In this document: positions 17,163-25,624 of the stretch, in pieces
Numbering within the stretch: position 1 is the stretch's first letter
Layout: the number at the start of each line of letters is the position of its first letter
Source of the DNA: Yinghuangia sp035454725
GTDB taxonomy: Bacteria > Actinomycetota > Actinomycetes > Streptomycetales > Streptomycetaceae
Reading direction: 5' to 3'
DNA: 64,000 bases
Assembly (NCBI RefSeq): GCF_051388935.1
Contig: NZ_JBPKBI010000016.1
Location: 62,001-126,000 of the forward strand
Notes under the pieces: generated by a model
Databases searched by the model: none
What the model saw: the letters and a program-made list of their open reading frames with translations, nothing else
What the model was told of the DNA's origin: nothing
Translations under genes and position numbers: made by a program

Positions 17163-19055
17163 TCACGCCGCGAGGGTTTCCTCGCGTCCGTCCTCCCCCG
17201 CGAACTGCGTGCGGTGCAGTTCCTCGTAGCGCCCGCCCAGGGCCAGCAGTTCGTCGTGCGTGCCGCGTTCGGCCACGCGGCCGTCCTCGATGACCAGGAT
17301 CTCGTCGGCGGCCCGGATCGTGGACAGGCGGTGGGCGATCACGACGGACGTCCGGCCTTGCAGGGCCTCGGCCAAGGCGGCCTGGACGTCGGCCTCCGAG
17401 GTGGAGTCCAGGTGCGCGGTGGCCTCGTCGAGGATCACCACGCGGGGCCGGGCGAGCAGCAGGCGGGCGATCGTCAGGCGCTGGCGCTCGCCGCCGGAGA
17501 GCCGGTAGCCCCGCTCGCCGACGACCGTGTCGAGCCCGTCCGGGAGGGAGGCGACCAGGCCGTCCAGCCGGGCGCGGCGCAGCGCGTCCCAGATCTCGTC
17601 CTCGCCGGCCTCGGGACGTGCGAGGAGGAGGTTGGCGCGCACGGTCTCGTGGAAGAGGTGGCCGTCCTGGGTGACGAGGCCGACGGTCTCGCGCAGCGAC
17701 GCGGCGGTGAGGTCGCGCACGTCGACGCCGCCGACGCGGACCGCGCCGGAGTCGACGTCGTACAGGCGCGGCAGGAGCTGGGCGATGGTCGACTTGCCGG
17801 CGCCCGAGGAGCCGACGAGCGCGACCATCCGGCCGGGGTCGACGCGGAAGCTGATGCCGTGCAGCACCGGGACACCGCCGCGGTGGTCGAGGGTCGCGAC
17901 CTCCTCCAGCGAGGCCAGCGAGACCTTGTCGGCCGCGGGGTACGCGAAGCCGACGTCGTCGAACTCGACCGAGGCCGGGCCGTCGGGCACCGGCACCGCG
18001 CCCTCGCGCTCCGCGACGAGAGGCTTCAGGTCGAGGACCTCGAAGACGCGCTCGAAGCTCACCAGCGCGCTCATGATCTCCATCCGGGCGCCGGCGAGGG
18101 CGGTGAGCGGCGCGTACAGGCGGGTCAGGAGCAGTGCGAGGGCGACGACCGCGCCGGCGTCCATGTCGCCGCGCAGGGCGTAGAAGCCGCCGAGGCCGTA
18201 GACCAGGGCGAGGGCCAGCGCGGAGACCAGCGTGAGGGACGTGACGAAGACCGTCTGGACCATCGCCGTGCGCACGCCGATGTCGCGAACCCTGCGGGCC
18301 CGGGTGGCGAAGGCGGCGGACTCCTCCTCGGGGCGCCCGAACAACTTGACCAACGTCGCGCCGGGGGCCGAGAAACGCTCGGTCATCTGCGTGCCCATGG
18401 CGGCGTTGTGGTCCGCGGCCTCGCGCTGGAGCCGGGCGAGTCGCCGGCCCATCCGCCGGGCCGGGATGACGAACACCGGCAGCAGGAGCAGGGCCAGCAG
18501 CGTCACCTGCCACGAGATACGGGTCATCACGACGAGGGTCAGCAGCAGCGTCACCACGTTGGCGACGACGCCCGACAGGATGTCGCTGAACGCCCGGTGC
18601 GCGCCGATGACGTCGTTGTTGAGACGGCTGACCAAGGCGCCGGTGCGGGTGCGGGTGAAGAACGCGACCGGCATGCGCTGGACGTGGTCGAAGACGGCCG
18701 TACGCAGGTCCAGGATCAGCCCTTCGCCGATACGCGAGGACAGCCACCGCCCGCCGAGCGCCAGCGCCGCCTCGACGACGGCCAGGCCGGCGATGAGCAG
18801 CGCGAGCGTGACGACGGTGCGGGTCGAGTCGCCGTCCACGATCGCGTTGACGACGCGGCCGGCGATCAGCGGCGTGGCGACCGCCAGGACGGCGGTGGCC
18901 ACCGAGGCGGCCAGGAACCAGATGATGCCCCGGCGGTGGGGGCGGGCGAAACCGGCGATGCGGCCCAGCGTCACGCGGGACAGGGGGCTGTGCCCGCGCT
19001 CCTGACTGCCGTACACGCCGCGCAGCGAATGCCAGGCGGTGACTTCCATCGACAT
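17163..19055 (-). CDS. ABC exporter, fused membrane and ATPase half-transporter
   Basis: 630 residues. The N-terminal half has about six membrane helices of the type I exporter fold (from IIWFLAASVATAVLAV to ALALALVYGLGGFYAL). The C-terminal ATPase has Walker A GSSGAGKS, a Q-loop (LVTQDGHLFHETV), signature LSGGERQ, Walker B VVILDEAT and switch His (IAHRLST). It would work as a homodimer or with a partner half not seen here to export drugs, lipids or peptides. ATG 19055 is preceded by GGGGAGG. A TTGACA promoter with an embedded palindrome lies upstream and a TetR gene lies downstream, suggesting an inducible efflux pump. The cargo cannot be read from sequence. Confidence 0.9.
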   Translation of the reverse strand: MSMEVTAWHSLRGVYGSQERGHSPLSRVTLGRIAGFARPHRRGIIWFLAASVATAVLAVATPLIAGRVVNAIVDGDSTRTVVTLALLIAGLAVVEAALALGGRWLSSRIGEGLILDLRTAVFDHVQRMPVAFFTRTRTGALVSRLNNDVIGAHRAFSDILSGVVANVVTLLLTLVVMTRISWQVTLLALLLLPVFVIPARRMGRRLARLQREAADHNAAMGTQMTERFSAPGATLVKLFGRPEEESAAFATRARRVRDIGVRTAMVQTVFVTSLTLVSALALALVYGLGGFYALRGDMDAGAVVALALLLTRLYAPLTALAGARMEIMSALVSFERVFEVLDLKPLVAEREGAVPVPDGPASVEFDDVGFAYPAADKVSLASLEEVATLDHRGGVPVLHGISFRVDPGRMVALVGSSGAGKSTIAQLLPRLYDVDSGAVRVGGVDVRDLTAASLRETVGLVTQDGHLFHETVRANLLLARPEAGEDEIWDALRRARLDGLVASLPDGLDTVVGERGYRLSGGERQRLTIARLLLARPRVVILDEATAHLDSTSEADVQAALAEALQGRTSVVIAHRLSTIRAADEILVIEDGRVAERGTHDELLALGGRYEELHRTQFAGEDGREETLAA

Positions 19056-19130
19056 GGGTTCTGCCTCCCCGACGGGCCGAGCCACCCCGGGGGAGTGGGC
19101 TCGTGAACAGTGCTCCGCAACCGTAGAAGC

Positions 19131-19150
19131 TGAAGCCAACTTCATGTCAA
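19131..19150 (-). promoter_or_regulatory. Exporter promoter with embedded TetR-type palindrome
   Basis: On the minus strand a perfect -35 TTGACA (19145-19150) is followed directly by TGAAG-TTGG-CTTCA (19131-19144). A repressor bound to this palindrome would cover the spacer between -35 and -10. Confidence 0.6.
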
Positions 19151-19283
19151 GAAGTCCGGAGTCTTTCGCGGACGCGGAGGAGAGGGGCACTCGGCCTGAG
19201 CGGCACCCGCCGTTCCGTGTCCGCTCCGGGGCGCGGTGGCCTCGTCGGGCCGCGCGTCGCTATCCGTTCACGCGGCCCGACAA

Positions 19284-19318
19284 GGGCACCGACCAGGACG
19301 TAGTCCTGGTCGGTGCCC
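19284..19318. terminator. Perfect 16-bp inverted repeat beside the assembly gap
   Basis: Arms GGGCACCGACCAGGAC (19284-19299) and GTCCTGGTCGGTGCCC (19303-19318) with a 3-base loop. It is very stable and lies 20 bp from the N run. It probably ends the carboxylase transcript and may be related to why the gap was not sequenced. Confidence 0.7.
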
Positions 19319-19338
19319 CGCGGCAGGGGGTGTCCCGG

Positions 19339-19522
19339 NNNNNNNNNNNNNNNNNNNNNNNNNNNNNNNNNNNNNNNNNNNNNNNNNNNNNNNNNNNNNN
19401 NNNNNNNNNNNNNNNNNNNNNNNNNNNNNNNNNNNNNNNNNNNNNNNNNNNNNNNNNNNNNNNNNNNNNNNNNNNNNNNNNNNNNNNNNNNNNNNNNNNN
19501 NNNNNNNNNNNNNNNNNNNNNN
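19339..19522. other. Assembly gap of 184 N
   Basis: Unknown bases between the exporter promoter and the 3' end of the carboxylase gene. The written length may be an estimate. Nothing can be said about its content, and open frames crossing it are artefacts. Confidence 0.99.
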
Positions 19523-19558
19523 CCGGCGCAGAGGGCGGAGTGCACAGGGCAGAGCAGG

Positions 19559-22500
19559 CTAGCCCTGCCAGCGCTTCAGGCCGTGCTCGACTGCCTCGAT
19601 GACCCTCGGCCGAAGCTCCGCGGCGCTGATGATCGCGTCCACCGAGCCGACCTCGACCGCGCGCCGGATGCTGTGCACGCGGTCGAATTCGGCGGCGACC
19701 TCGCCCAGCTTCTCCGCTCGCACGGCCGGCTGCACCTCGGCGAACTGCGCGTGCAGCGCGGCGCGTTCGGCGCCATCGGTCGCGAAGATCTTCGACTGCA
19801 ACTCGGTCACGCGCGGGTCGGTGGCGGTCCGGTTGTCGACCTCGCCGGAGAAGACCACGGCCGCCGCCGGGGCGCCGCCGAGGACCGACGCGAACGAGCC
19901 GTCCAGTGCGAGCACGGTCATGTTCGGGTTGAGCGCCTTCGAGAACACCACGAACGCTCCGCCGTGGTACCGCGAGATCACGCAGAACACGATCGGCCCG
20001 TCGAAGTTGACGATCGCCCGGCCGATTTCCGCGCCGTACTCCAACTGGAGTTTGCGCATCGACTCCGGCGAGCCGTCGAACCCGGACAGGTTCGCCAGCA
20101 CGACCACCGGCCGGTTGCCGGACGCGGCGTTGATCGCGCGGGCGGTCTTCTTCGACGACTGCGGGAACAGCGTGCCCGCGGTGTACGTGTCCGGCCCGTC
20201 GGTGGGCGGGAAGCCGCGCCGCGGCACCGACCGCGACTCGATCCCGATCAGGCACACCGGGTGGCCGCCGAGGTGGACGTCCTGCACCACCGACGTCTCC
20301 GCGTCGACCATGCCCGACCAGCGCTCCAGCACCGGGTGGTCCTGGTCCGACAGCGCGCGCATCACCGTGCGGATGTCGAACGGCTTCTTCCGGTCCGGGT
20401 TGTGCGTGGCCGAGAAGATCTCGCCGACGCAGGTGAAGTCGCTGCCCTCGACCGCGTGCGGGAAGTCCGAGATGTCGCGGCCCAGCGGGTCGTCGGTGGC
20501 GGCCTGCCGCGGCGTCTTCTCACCCTCCGCCACGTAGGTGTGCTCGTAGTGCGCCATCAGCACGTCGCGGGCGGCGAGCAGGTTGGGCGCCCAGTACTGC
20601 GCCTGGCCGTTCGGGCCCATGACCCGGTCGTAACCGCCGATGCCGAAGTTGTCCTCGGCGGACACCCCGCCGGAGAAGTCCAGCGACTGCTTGCCGGTGA
20701 GCACCATCGCCGAGTCCGGCGTCATCACGAGCACGCCCTTGGTGTGCATGAGCATCGTCGCCTCGGCGTTCCAGTACGGCTGCGCCCCGACGGTGATGCC
20801 GGCCACGACGATGTTGATCTCGCCGCCGCCCTGGGTGAACTCGACGATGCGCTTCAGCGCCGCCGCCACCCAGTCCATGTTCTCGGTGCCGGACTCCATG
20901 GAGATCCGTGCCCCGGCCGACAGCGCGTACCACTCCAGCGGTACCCGCATCCGCTCCGCCAGGTCGAGGGCCGCGATCACCCGGCGGCACTCCGGCTCCG
21001 ACAGCGCGCCGAGCGACTTCGTCGGGTCGCCGAGCAGCACCACCCGGGTGACACCTTGCGGGTGCCGCTCGGTCGGCGTGCTGACCACGCCCGCGACGAT
21101 CGCCGCCGTGTTGCGCCCCTTCGGCCGGTCGACCGGCACCAGCGTGTGGTCGTCGTCGAGGTCGTACTCGACGAAGTCACCAAGCTGGCTTGTCAGTTCG
21201 TACGGATACACGGTGTTGCGGCCGGCGGCGCGCAGCACCTTCTGGCGGTAGCCGTCGATCGGCTCGACCGGCTCGGTCGACGGCTCGCCCACGGTCAGCT
21301 CGGATCCGCCGGCCGCGTCGAAGGAGAAGCGCACGGCGATCTCGGACAGCGCGCCCGTCTCCCGGTCGCGCTGCCGCGCGAGGAACAGGATTTCCTCCAG
21401 GCCCGCGCCCGCGGTCGTCGGCAGCACGCGCCTGCCGATCGTCTCCAGTTCCTCGTGGGTGAAGTCGACCGGCGGCCACACGTAGACCACGATCCGGTTG
21501 GTGGTGAACCCCTTCCTCGCCCGACCAGACTGGGCGCGCCGGATCGAGTCGAGGCAGACCGCGACCGTGTCCTCTGCCGTCGGCAGTGCGACCAACTTGC
21601 CGTCTTGACCCCGTAGTTCGGCCATGTCGCGCACCTGGGCGAAAGCCACCAGACGGTCGTCCGACGGGTTGTCCCGGGCCACGCACCGGAAGAGGTAGAC
21701 CTCCTCGTCGGACGCCGGGAGCCGGGTGAGGTCGAACGCGTTCAGCCGCTCCAACTGCATCCGCTGCGCGATGCACGGGTGCAGGCCGCGGATCAGCCGC
21801 TCCTCGGCCATCCCCGGTCCCGAATCGGACGGGCGGAACGTGAAGTGGTGGTGCATCACCGCGCCGCCGCCCGCGACCGTGGCGGTGAGCCGGCGGACCT
21901 GCCCGGGCAGAGCCCGCGCGCCGACCATCGCGTGGAGCGCGGCGGCCATCGCCTCGGAGTCCTCAGGCTGGTCTTCCCACGACAGGTACAGGTCGGCGTC
22001 GATGTCGTCCCGGCCGTCCGCGAGCTCCGCGAGACCGCGCAGGGCGTCGTCCAGTGCCTCGAAGCGGACCGCGGCGGAGACCACGCGGGAGTCCTCGCGC
22101 TCGGCGACCACGAACGTGCAGCCCGCCGCCTGGTGGGTGCGGACGGCGGTCAGGCCCTTGTTGCCGTAGTAGCGCCGGGTCAACACCTCCAGCATGACCG
22201 TGTTGTCCAGGTCGTCGCGGACCAGCCGCCTGCCGAGCAGCCGCACGAGCGGTTCGGTGCTGCGGACCATCTCGGCGATGCGCTCAGCGCGGTCCGGCGC
22301 GTCCGGCTGCGCGTCCAGGTGGCGCAGGTGCTTGCGTACGTCGGCGTAGACGCGGGCGCGGTCGCGGCGCAGCACCGGCTGGACGAACCACCCGAACACC
22401 ACGCTGCGCGCGAGGTCGGCCACCACCGGGAAGCGGACCTGGGTCGCGGCCACCAGCCGCTCCAACGCCGGCCCGACCGCGCCGCGCAGCGTCTCGTCCG

Positions 22501-25024
22501 GCGGTGGCTCTTGCAGCCAGGCGCGCAGCAGCGCCCCCACGGCTGTGGCATCGGCGGACGCGCGCTGCTGCGCGAGGAAGATCCGGAACACTGCGGCTTC
22601 CAGCTCGCCGGAGCGGTCCAGGCCCGTGACCCCGTAGTGGCCGAGTGCCTTGGCGAGCTTGGCCTGGAACGCCTCCGGCAGCCCGGCGCGCTCGACGTCG
22701 AGGCTCTGCAGGTACGTGTGGAAGTACTCGCGGGCGCTGTAGACGTGCCCGCCGCCCTCCTCGCTCGCCGGCCGGTTGCGGCTCAGCTCCGCGAGATCGG
22801 CGAACACCCCGACGAGCTCAAGCTCCTCGGCCAGCGACTCGTGGCCGTCCTCGGCCGCCGCCCGGCGCGCGGCCAGGTAGTCGTCGAGAACCCGCCGGTC
22901 GTCGAGCGGGTCGACATCGAAGCCCAGCAGCAGACCGCGGAGATCCTCCCGGCCCCGCGCGGCGCGCTCCCGCGCCGGGACGTCGCCCGGGCGCACGGGC
23001 AGGTCCAGCGCGACCGAACCGACCGCCGACGACTCGTCCTCGGCCCCGTCGCCCAGCGGTTCCAGCCGCAGCAGCGGCGCGCCCGTCTCCACCTGGCTGC
23101 CGACGGAGACCGCGCACTCCTTCAGGCGCGCCTTGAACGGTGCCCGCAGCACCGTCTCCATCTTCATGCTCTCCAGCACCAGAACCGCGGCGCCCGCCTC
23201 GACCTCCGCGCCCACCGGCACGGGCGTGGCGACGACCAGCGCGGGGGCGGGGGAGCGTACGACGCCGCCCTCGTCGCGGCTGATGCGGTGCGCGGTGCCG
23301 TCGACCTCGACCAGGTGGGTCGGCCCGTGCACATCCGTGAGCAGGCGGTACCGCGTGCCGTTGACGGCGATCCGCGCGGTGTGCCGGCCGAAGCGCTCCA
23401 GGTCGACATCGGCCGTGCGGACCTCGCCGCCGGCCTCGACGGCGACCCGGAACCGCTGCGCGCCCACCCGCGCGACCCGCACGCGGTAACCGGCGCCGCG
23501 CAGTTTGAGGTCCAGCGGACGTCCGGATTCGTGGCGCAACTGTGGGCGCCCGCCGAACGCCGTCGCCAACAGCCGCCGCCGCTCGACGCGTTCCTCCTCC
23601 TCGTACGCCTCGATCGCGGCGGCCACCAGCGCCACCCCGGAGTGCCGGTGCGACACGAGATCGCCCTCGGCACGGACGCGGTCGATCCAGCCGGTGTCCG
23701 CGACGGCGCCGACCACCTCGGGCCGGTCGAGCAGGTCGAGCACGAAGCTCTTGTTCGTCGCACCGCCCTCGATGATTACCTCGGTGTCGGCCATCGCCCG
23801 GCGCAGGCGGCCCAGGGCCTGCTCGCGGTCACGGCCGTACGCGATGATCTTCGCGATCATCGAGTCGAAGTCCGCCGGGATGGTGTCTCCCTCGCCGACA
23901 CCGGCGTCCACCCGGACCCCGGGACCGGCGGGCGGCACCAGGCGCGCGACGCGGCCCGGTGCGGGAGCGAAGTCGCGGTCGGGGTCCTCGGCGTTGAGCC
24001 GGGCCTCGATGGCGTGCCCGATCTCGCGCGGCCGGTCGCCCTCCAGCTTCCCGCCGCTCGCCACGTGCAACTGGAGCCGGACCAGGTCGACGCCGGTCGT
24101 CACCTCGGTGATCGGGTGCTCGACCTGGAGCCGGGTGTTGACCTCCAGGAACGCGAACAGCTTCTCGGCGGGCTGGTACAGGAACTCCACCGTGCACGCG
24201 CCGCGGTAGCCCACGGCCAGCGCGAGCCGCTCCGCCGACGCCTTGAGCTCCGCGGCCTGCTCGGGCGCGAGCACGGGGGACGCGGACTCCTCGATGATCT
24301 TCTGGTTGCGGCGCTGCACCGAGCAGTCCCGCACGCCCAGCGCCCACGCGGTGCCCTGCCCGTCTGCGATCACCTGCACCTCGACGTGCCGGGCGCCGGT
24401 GACCAGGCGCTCAAGGAAGACCACACCGGACCCGAAGGCGCGAAGCGCCTCCTGGCTGGTGCGCTCGTACGCGTCGGTCAGGTCCTCGGCCGAGTCCACT
24501 CTCCGGATCCCGCGCCCGCCGCCGCCCGCCGTCGCCTTGAGCATCAGCGGATAGCCGACCTCGTCGCCGGCCCGCAGCGCCTCTTCCAGCGTCGCGACCT
24601 CGCCGCGGCTCCACGGCGCGACCGGGACGCCGACCTCCTCGGCGAGCAGCTTCGCGCCGATCTTGTCGCCCAGCTTGCGCATGGCCTCCGGGCTCGGCCC
24701 GACGAAGGTGACGCCGATCCGGGCGCACAACTCGGCGAACGCCGGATCCTCCGCGACGAATCCCCAGCCCACCCACGCGGCGTCCGCCCCGGTCTCCACC
24801 AGCGCCCGCTCCAGGACGGCGTGGTCGAGATACGGGCGGGACGCGGCGGCGCCGAGCGCGTACGCGACGTCCGCCTCACGGACGAACGTCGCGTTGCGGT
24901 CGGCGTCCGTGTAGAGAGCCACCGTCTCGATGTGTGTGCCGGTTTCTGCCGAAAGATCCCGCACCGCGTGGATGAGCCGCATGGCGGCCTCTCCACGGTT
25001 GACGATGGCGACACGACTGAACAC
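19559..25024 (-). CDS. Single-chain acyl-CoA carboxylase (biotin carboxylase, biotin carrier and carboxyltransferase fused)
   Basis: 1,821-residue enzyme that carboxylates an acyl-CoA (acetyl- or propionyl-CoA class) using ATP, bicarbonate and biotin. Order: biotin carboxylase about 1-450 (ATP-grasp loop AGGGGRGI, catalytic EVNTRLQVEHPITE), biotin carrier about 585-655 with biotinyl-Lys K621 in ESMKMET, a long central region (about 690-1230), then the carboxyltransferase (GGVSAEDNFGIGGYDRVMG in its N half; ISRYHGGAFVVFSKALNP and DGSFASVLGGAPAAAVVF in its C half). This order is that of eukaryotic ACC and of rarer actinobacterial one-chain carboxylases; most actinomycete carboxylases use separate AccA and AccB/PccB chains. 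GTG 25024 is chosen for its TGGGAGG site and because homology (RVAIVNRGEAA) starts at once. A palindrome lies 136 bp upstream. Substrate choice is not decidable here. Confidence 0.92.
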   Translation of the reverse strand: MFSRVAIVNRGEAAMRLIHAVRDLSAETGTHIETVALYTDADRNATFVREADVAYALGAAASRPYLDHAVLERALVETGADAAWVGWGFVAEDPAFAELCARIGVTFVGPSPEAMRKLGDKIGAKLLAEEVGVPVAPWSRGEVATLEEALRAGDEVGYPLMLKATAGGGGRGIRRVDSAEDLTDAYERTSQEALRAFGSGVVFLERLVTGARHVEVQVIADGQGTAWALGVRDCSVQRRNQKIIEESASPVLAPEQAAELKASAERLALAVGYRGACTVEFLYQPAEKLFAFLEVNTRLQVEHPITEVTTGVDLVRLQLHVASGGKLEGDRPREIGHAIEARLNAEDPDRDFAPAPGRVARLVPPAGPGVRVDAGVGEGDTIPADFDSMIAKIIAYGRDREQALGRLRRAMADTEVIIEGGATNKSFVLDLLDRPEVVGAVADTGWIDRVRAEGDLVSHRHSGVALVAAAIEAYEEEERVERRRLLATAFGGRPQLRHESGRPLDLKLRGAGYRVRVARVGAQRFRVAVEAGGEVRTADVDLERFGRHTARIAVNGTRYRLLTDVHGPTHLVEVDGTAHRISRDEGGVVRSPAPALVVATPVPVGAEVEAGAAVLVLESMKMETVLRAPFKARLKECAVSVGSQVETGAPLLRLEPLGDGAEDESSAVGSVALDLPVRPGDVPARERAARGREDLRGLLLGFDVDPLDDRRVLDDYLAARRAAAEDGHESLAEELELVGVFADLAELSRNRPASEEGGGHVYSAREYFHTYLQSLDVERAGLPEAFQAKLAKALGHYGVTGLDRSGELEAAVFRIFLAQQRASADATAVGALLRAWLQEPPPDETLRGAVGPALERLVAATQVRFPVVADLARSVVFGWFVQPVLRRDRARVYADVRKHLRHLDAQPDAPDRAERIAEMVRSTEPLVRLLGRRLVRDDLDNTVMLEVLTRRYYGNKGLTAVRTHQAAGCTFVVAEREDSRVVSAAVRFEALDDALRGLAELADGRDDIDADLYLSWEDQPEDSEAMAAALHAMVGARALPGQVRRLTATVAGGGAVMHHHFTFRPSDSGPGMAEERLIRGLHPCIAQRMQLERLNAFDLTRLPASDEEVYLFRCVARDNPSDDRLVAFAQVRDMAELRGQDGKLVALPTAEDTVAVCLDSIRRAQSGRARKGFTTNRIVVYVWPPVDFTHEELETIGRRVLPTTAGAGLEEILFLARQRDRETGALSEIAVRFSFDAAGGSELTVGEPSTEPVEPIDGYRQKVLRAAGRNTVYPYELTSQLGDFVEYDLDDDHTLVPVDRPKGRNTAAIVAGVVSTPTERHPQGVTRVVLLGDPTKSLGALSEPECRRVIAALDLAERMRVPLEWYALSAGARISMESGTENMDWVAAALKRIVEFTQGGGEINIVVAGITVGAQPYWNAEATMLMHTKGVLVMTPDSAMVLTGKQSLDFSGGVSAEDNFGIGGYDRVMGPNGQAQYWAPNLLAARDVLMAHYEHTYVAEGEKTPRQAATDDPLGRDISDFPHAVEGSDFTCVGEIFSATHNPDRKKPFDIRTVMRALSDQDHPVLERWSGMVDAETSVVQDVHLGGHPVCLIGIESRSVPRRGFPPTDGPDTYTAGTLFPQSSKKTARAINAASGNRPVVVLANLSGFDGSPESMRKLQLEYGAEIGRAIVNFDGPIVFCVISRYHGGAFVVFSKALNPNMTVLALDGSFASVLGGAPAAAVVFSGEVDNRTATDPRVTELQSKIFATDGAERAALHAQFAEVQPAVRAEKLGEVAAEFDRVHSIRRAVEVGSVDAIISAAELRPRVIEAVEHGLKRWQG

Positions 25025-25159
25025 CGGCTGCGACCTCCCAGACTTGCACGCATAACAGGCGACGTCCGGGGACCGGGCATCGCCTGTACCTGGCTGCCAG
25101 CCTGCTCGATCAAGGTCGGCCGACCAATGCTCCTCGCCGCGTGCGCCGCAGCCGGAACT

Positions 25160-25176
25160 TTGTAGGAACCCTACAA
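25160..25176. promoter_or_regulatory. Palindromic operator candidate upstream of the carboxylase
   Basis: Perfect 7-bp arms TTGTAGG (25160-25166) and CCTACAA (25170-25176) around AAC, 136 bp before the carboxylase start. Size and symmetry suit a TetR-type lipid-metabolism regulator. No regulator gene is adjacent. Confidence 0.55.
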
Positions 25177-25372
25177 GGGAGGGTTTCGGGGGACACGCCG
25201 GCGGTGTCGCGGATCGTGCCGTGCGCAGCGGCTGTCTGCCCTGGTCACAGCGGTATTGCGGCGGTCCGGTGGCGGCGCGTATGTCTCGCGCGCACCGATC
25301 GCTTGGGACGCCGGTCATTCCTGCCGCGTAGAACTTGTGCGCCGGCAAACCGGTTGCGGAGTGCACGCGGTG

Positions 25373-25588
25373 CTATCGGTCCGGCGGTCTCGGTGGCGGG
25401 CCGGCGCTCACGACGAGACGGTTCGCCAGGGTGTAGACGACCCGTATGTCGTGGAAGTCCACCCCCTCCGGCACCGGGTCGGGGAGGTTCGTGCGGGTGC
25501 TCTTCGTCTCGGACGCGCGGCCGGGGCTGCCGCTGAACCGAACTTCGGCGCGGGGCGGCGCGTGGAAGCGCAGGTCATCCGCCGCCAC
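25373..25588 (-). CDS. Small conserved-looking protein, possible separated 3' part of the repeat-protein gene
   Basis: 71 residues from GTG 25588 (AADDLRFHAPPRAEVRFSG through GVDFHDIRVVYTLANRL). Composition and alternation suggest a beta-rich domain. The same frame stays open and protein-like upstream (TSGSADVGITAT) as far as a TGA at 25625-25627, which is the stop of the repeat-protein gene. The two are therefore in register and separated by that single stop plus 12 codons. No good ribosome site precedes the GTG. It may be a separate gene with a poor start, a readthrough extension, or the C-terminal domain of a gene split by a nonsense change. Function unknown. Confidence 0.45.
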   Translation of the reverse strand: MAADDLRFHAPPRAEVRFSGSPGRASETKSTRTNLPDPVPEGVDFHDIRVVYTLANRLVVSAGPPPRPPDR

Positions 25589-25624
25589 GGTCGCGGTGAT
25601 CCCTACGTCGGCGGAGCCGGACGT

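Noticed and set aside
16146..19106. 986-codon plus-strand open frame across tetR and the ABC exporter
   Set aside because: Antisense shadow with low-complexity composition and no family motif.
21779..25165. 1,128-codon open frame antisense to the carboxylase
   Set aside because: Shadow of the carboxylase; Arg/Gln/His-rich, no domains.
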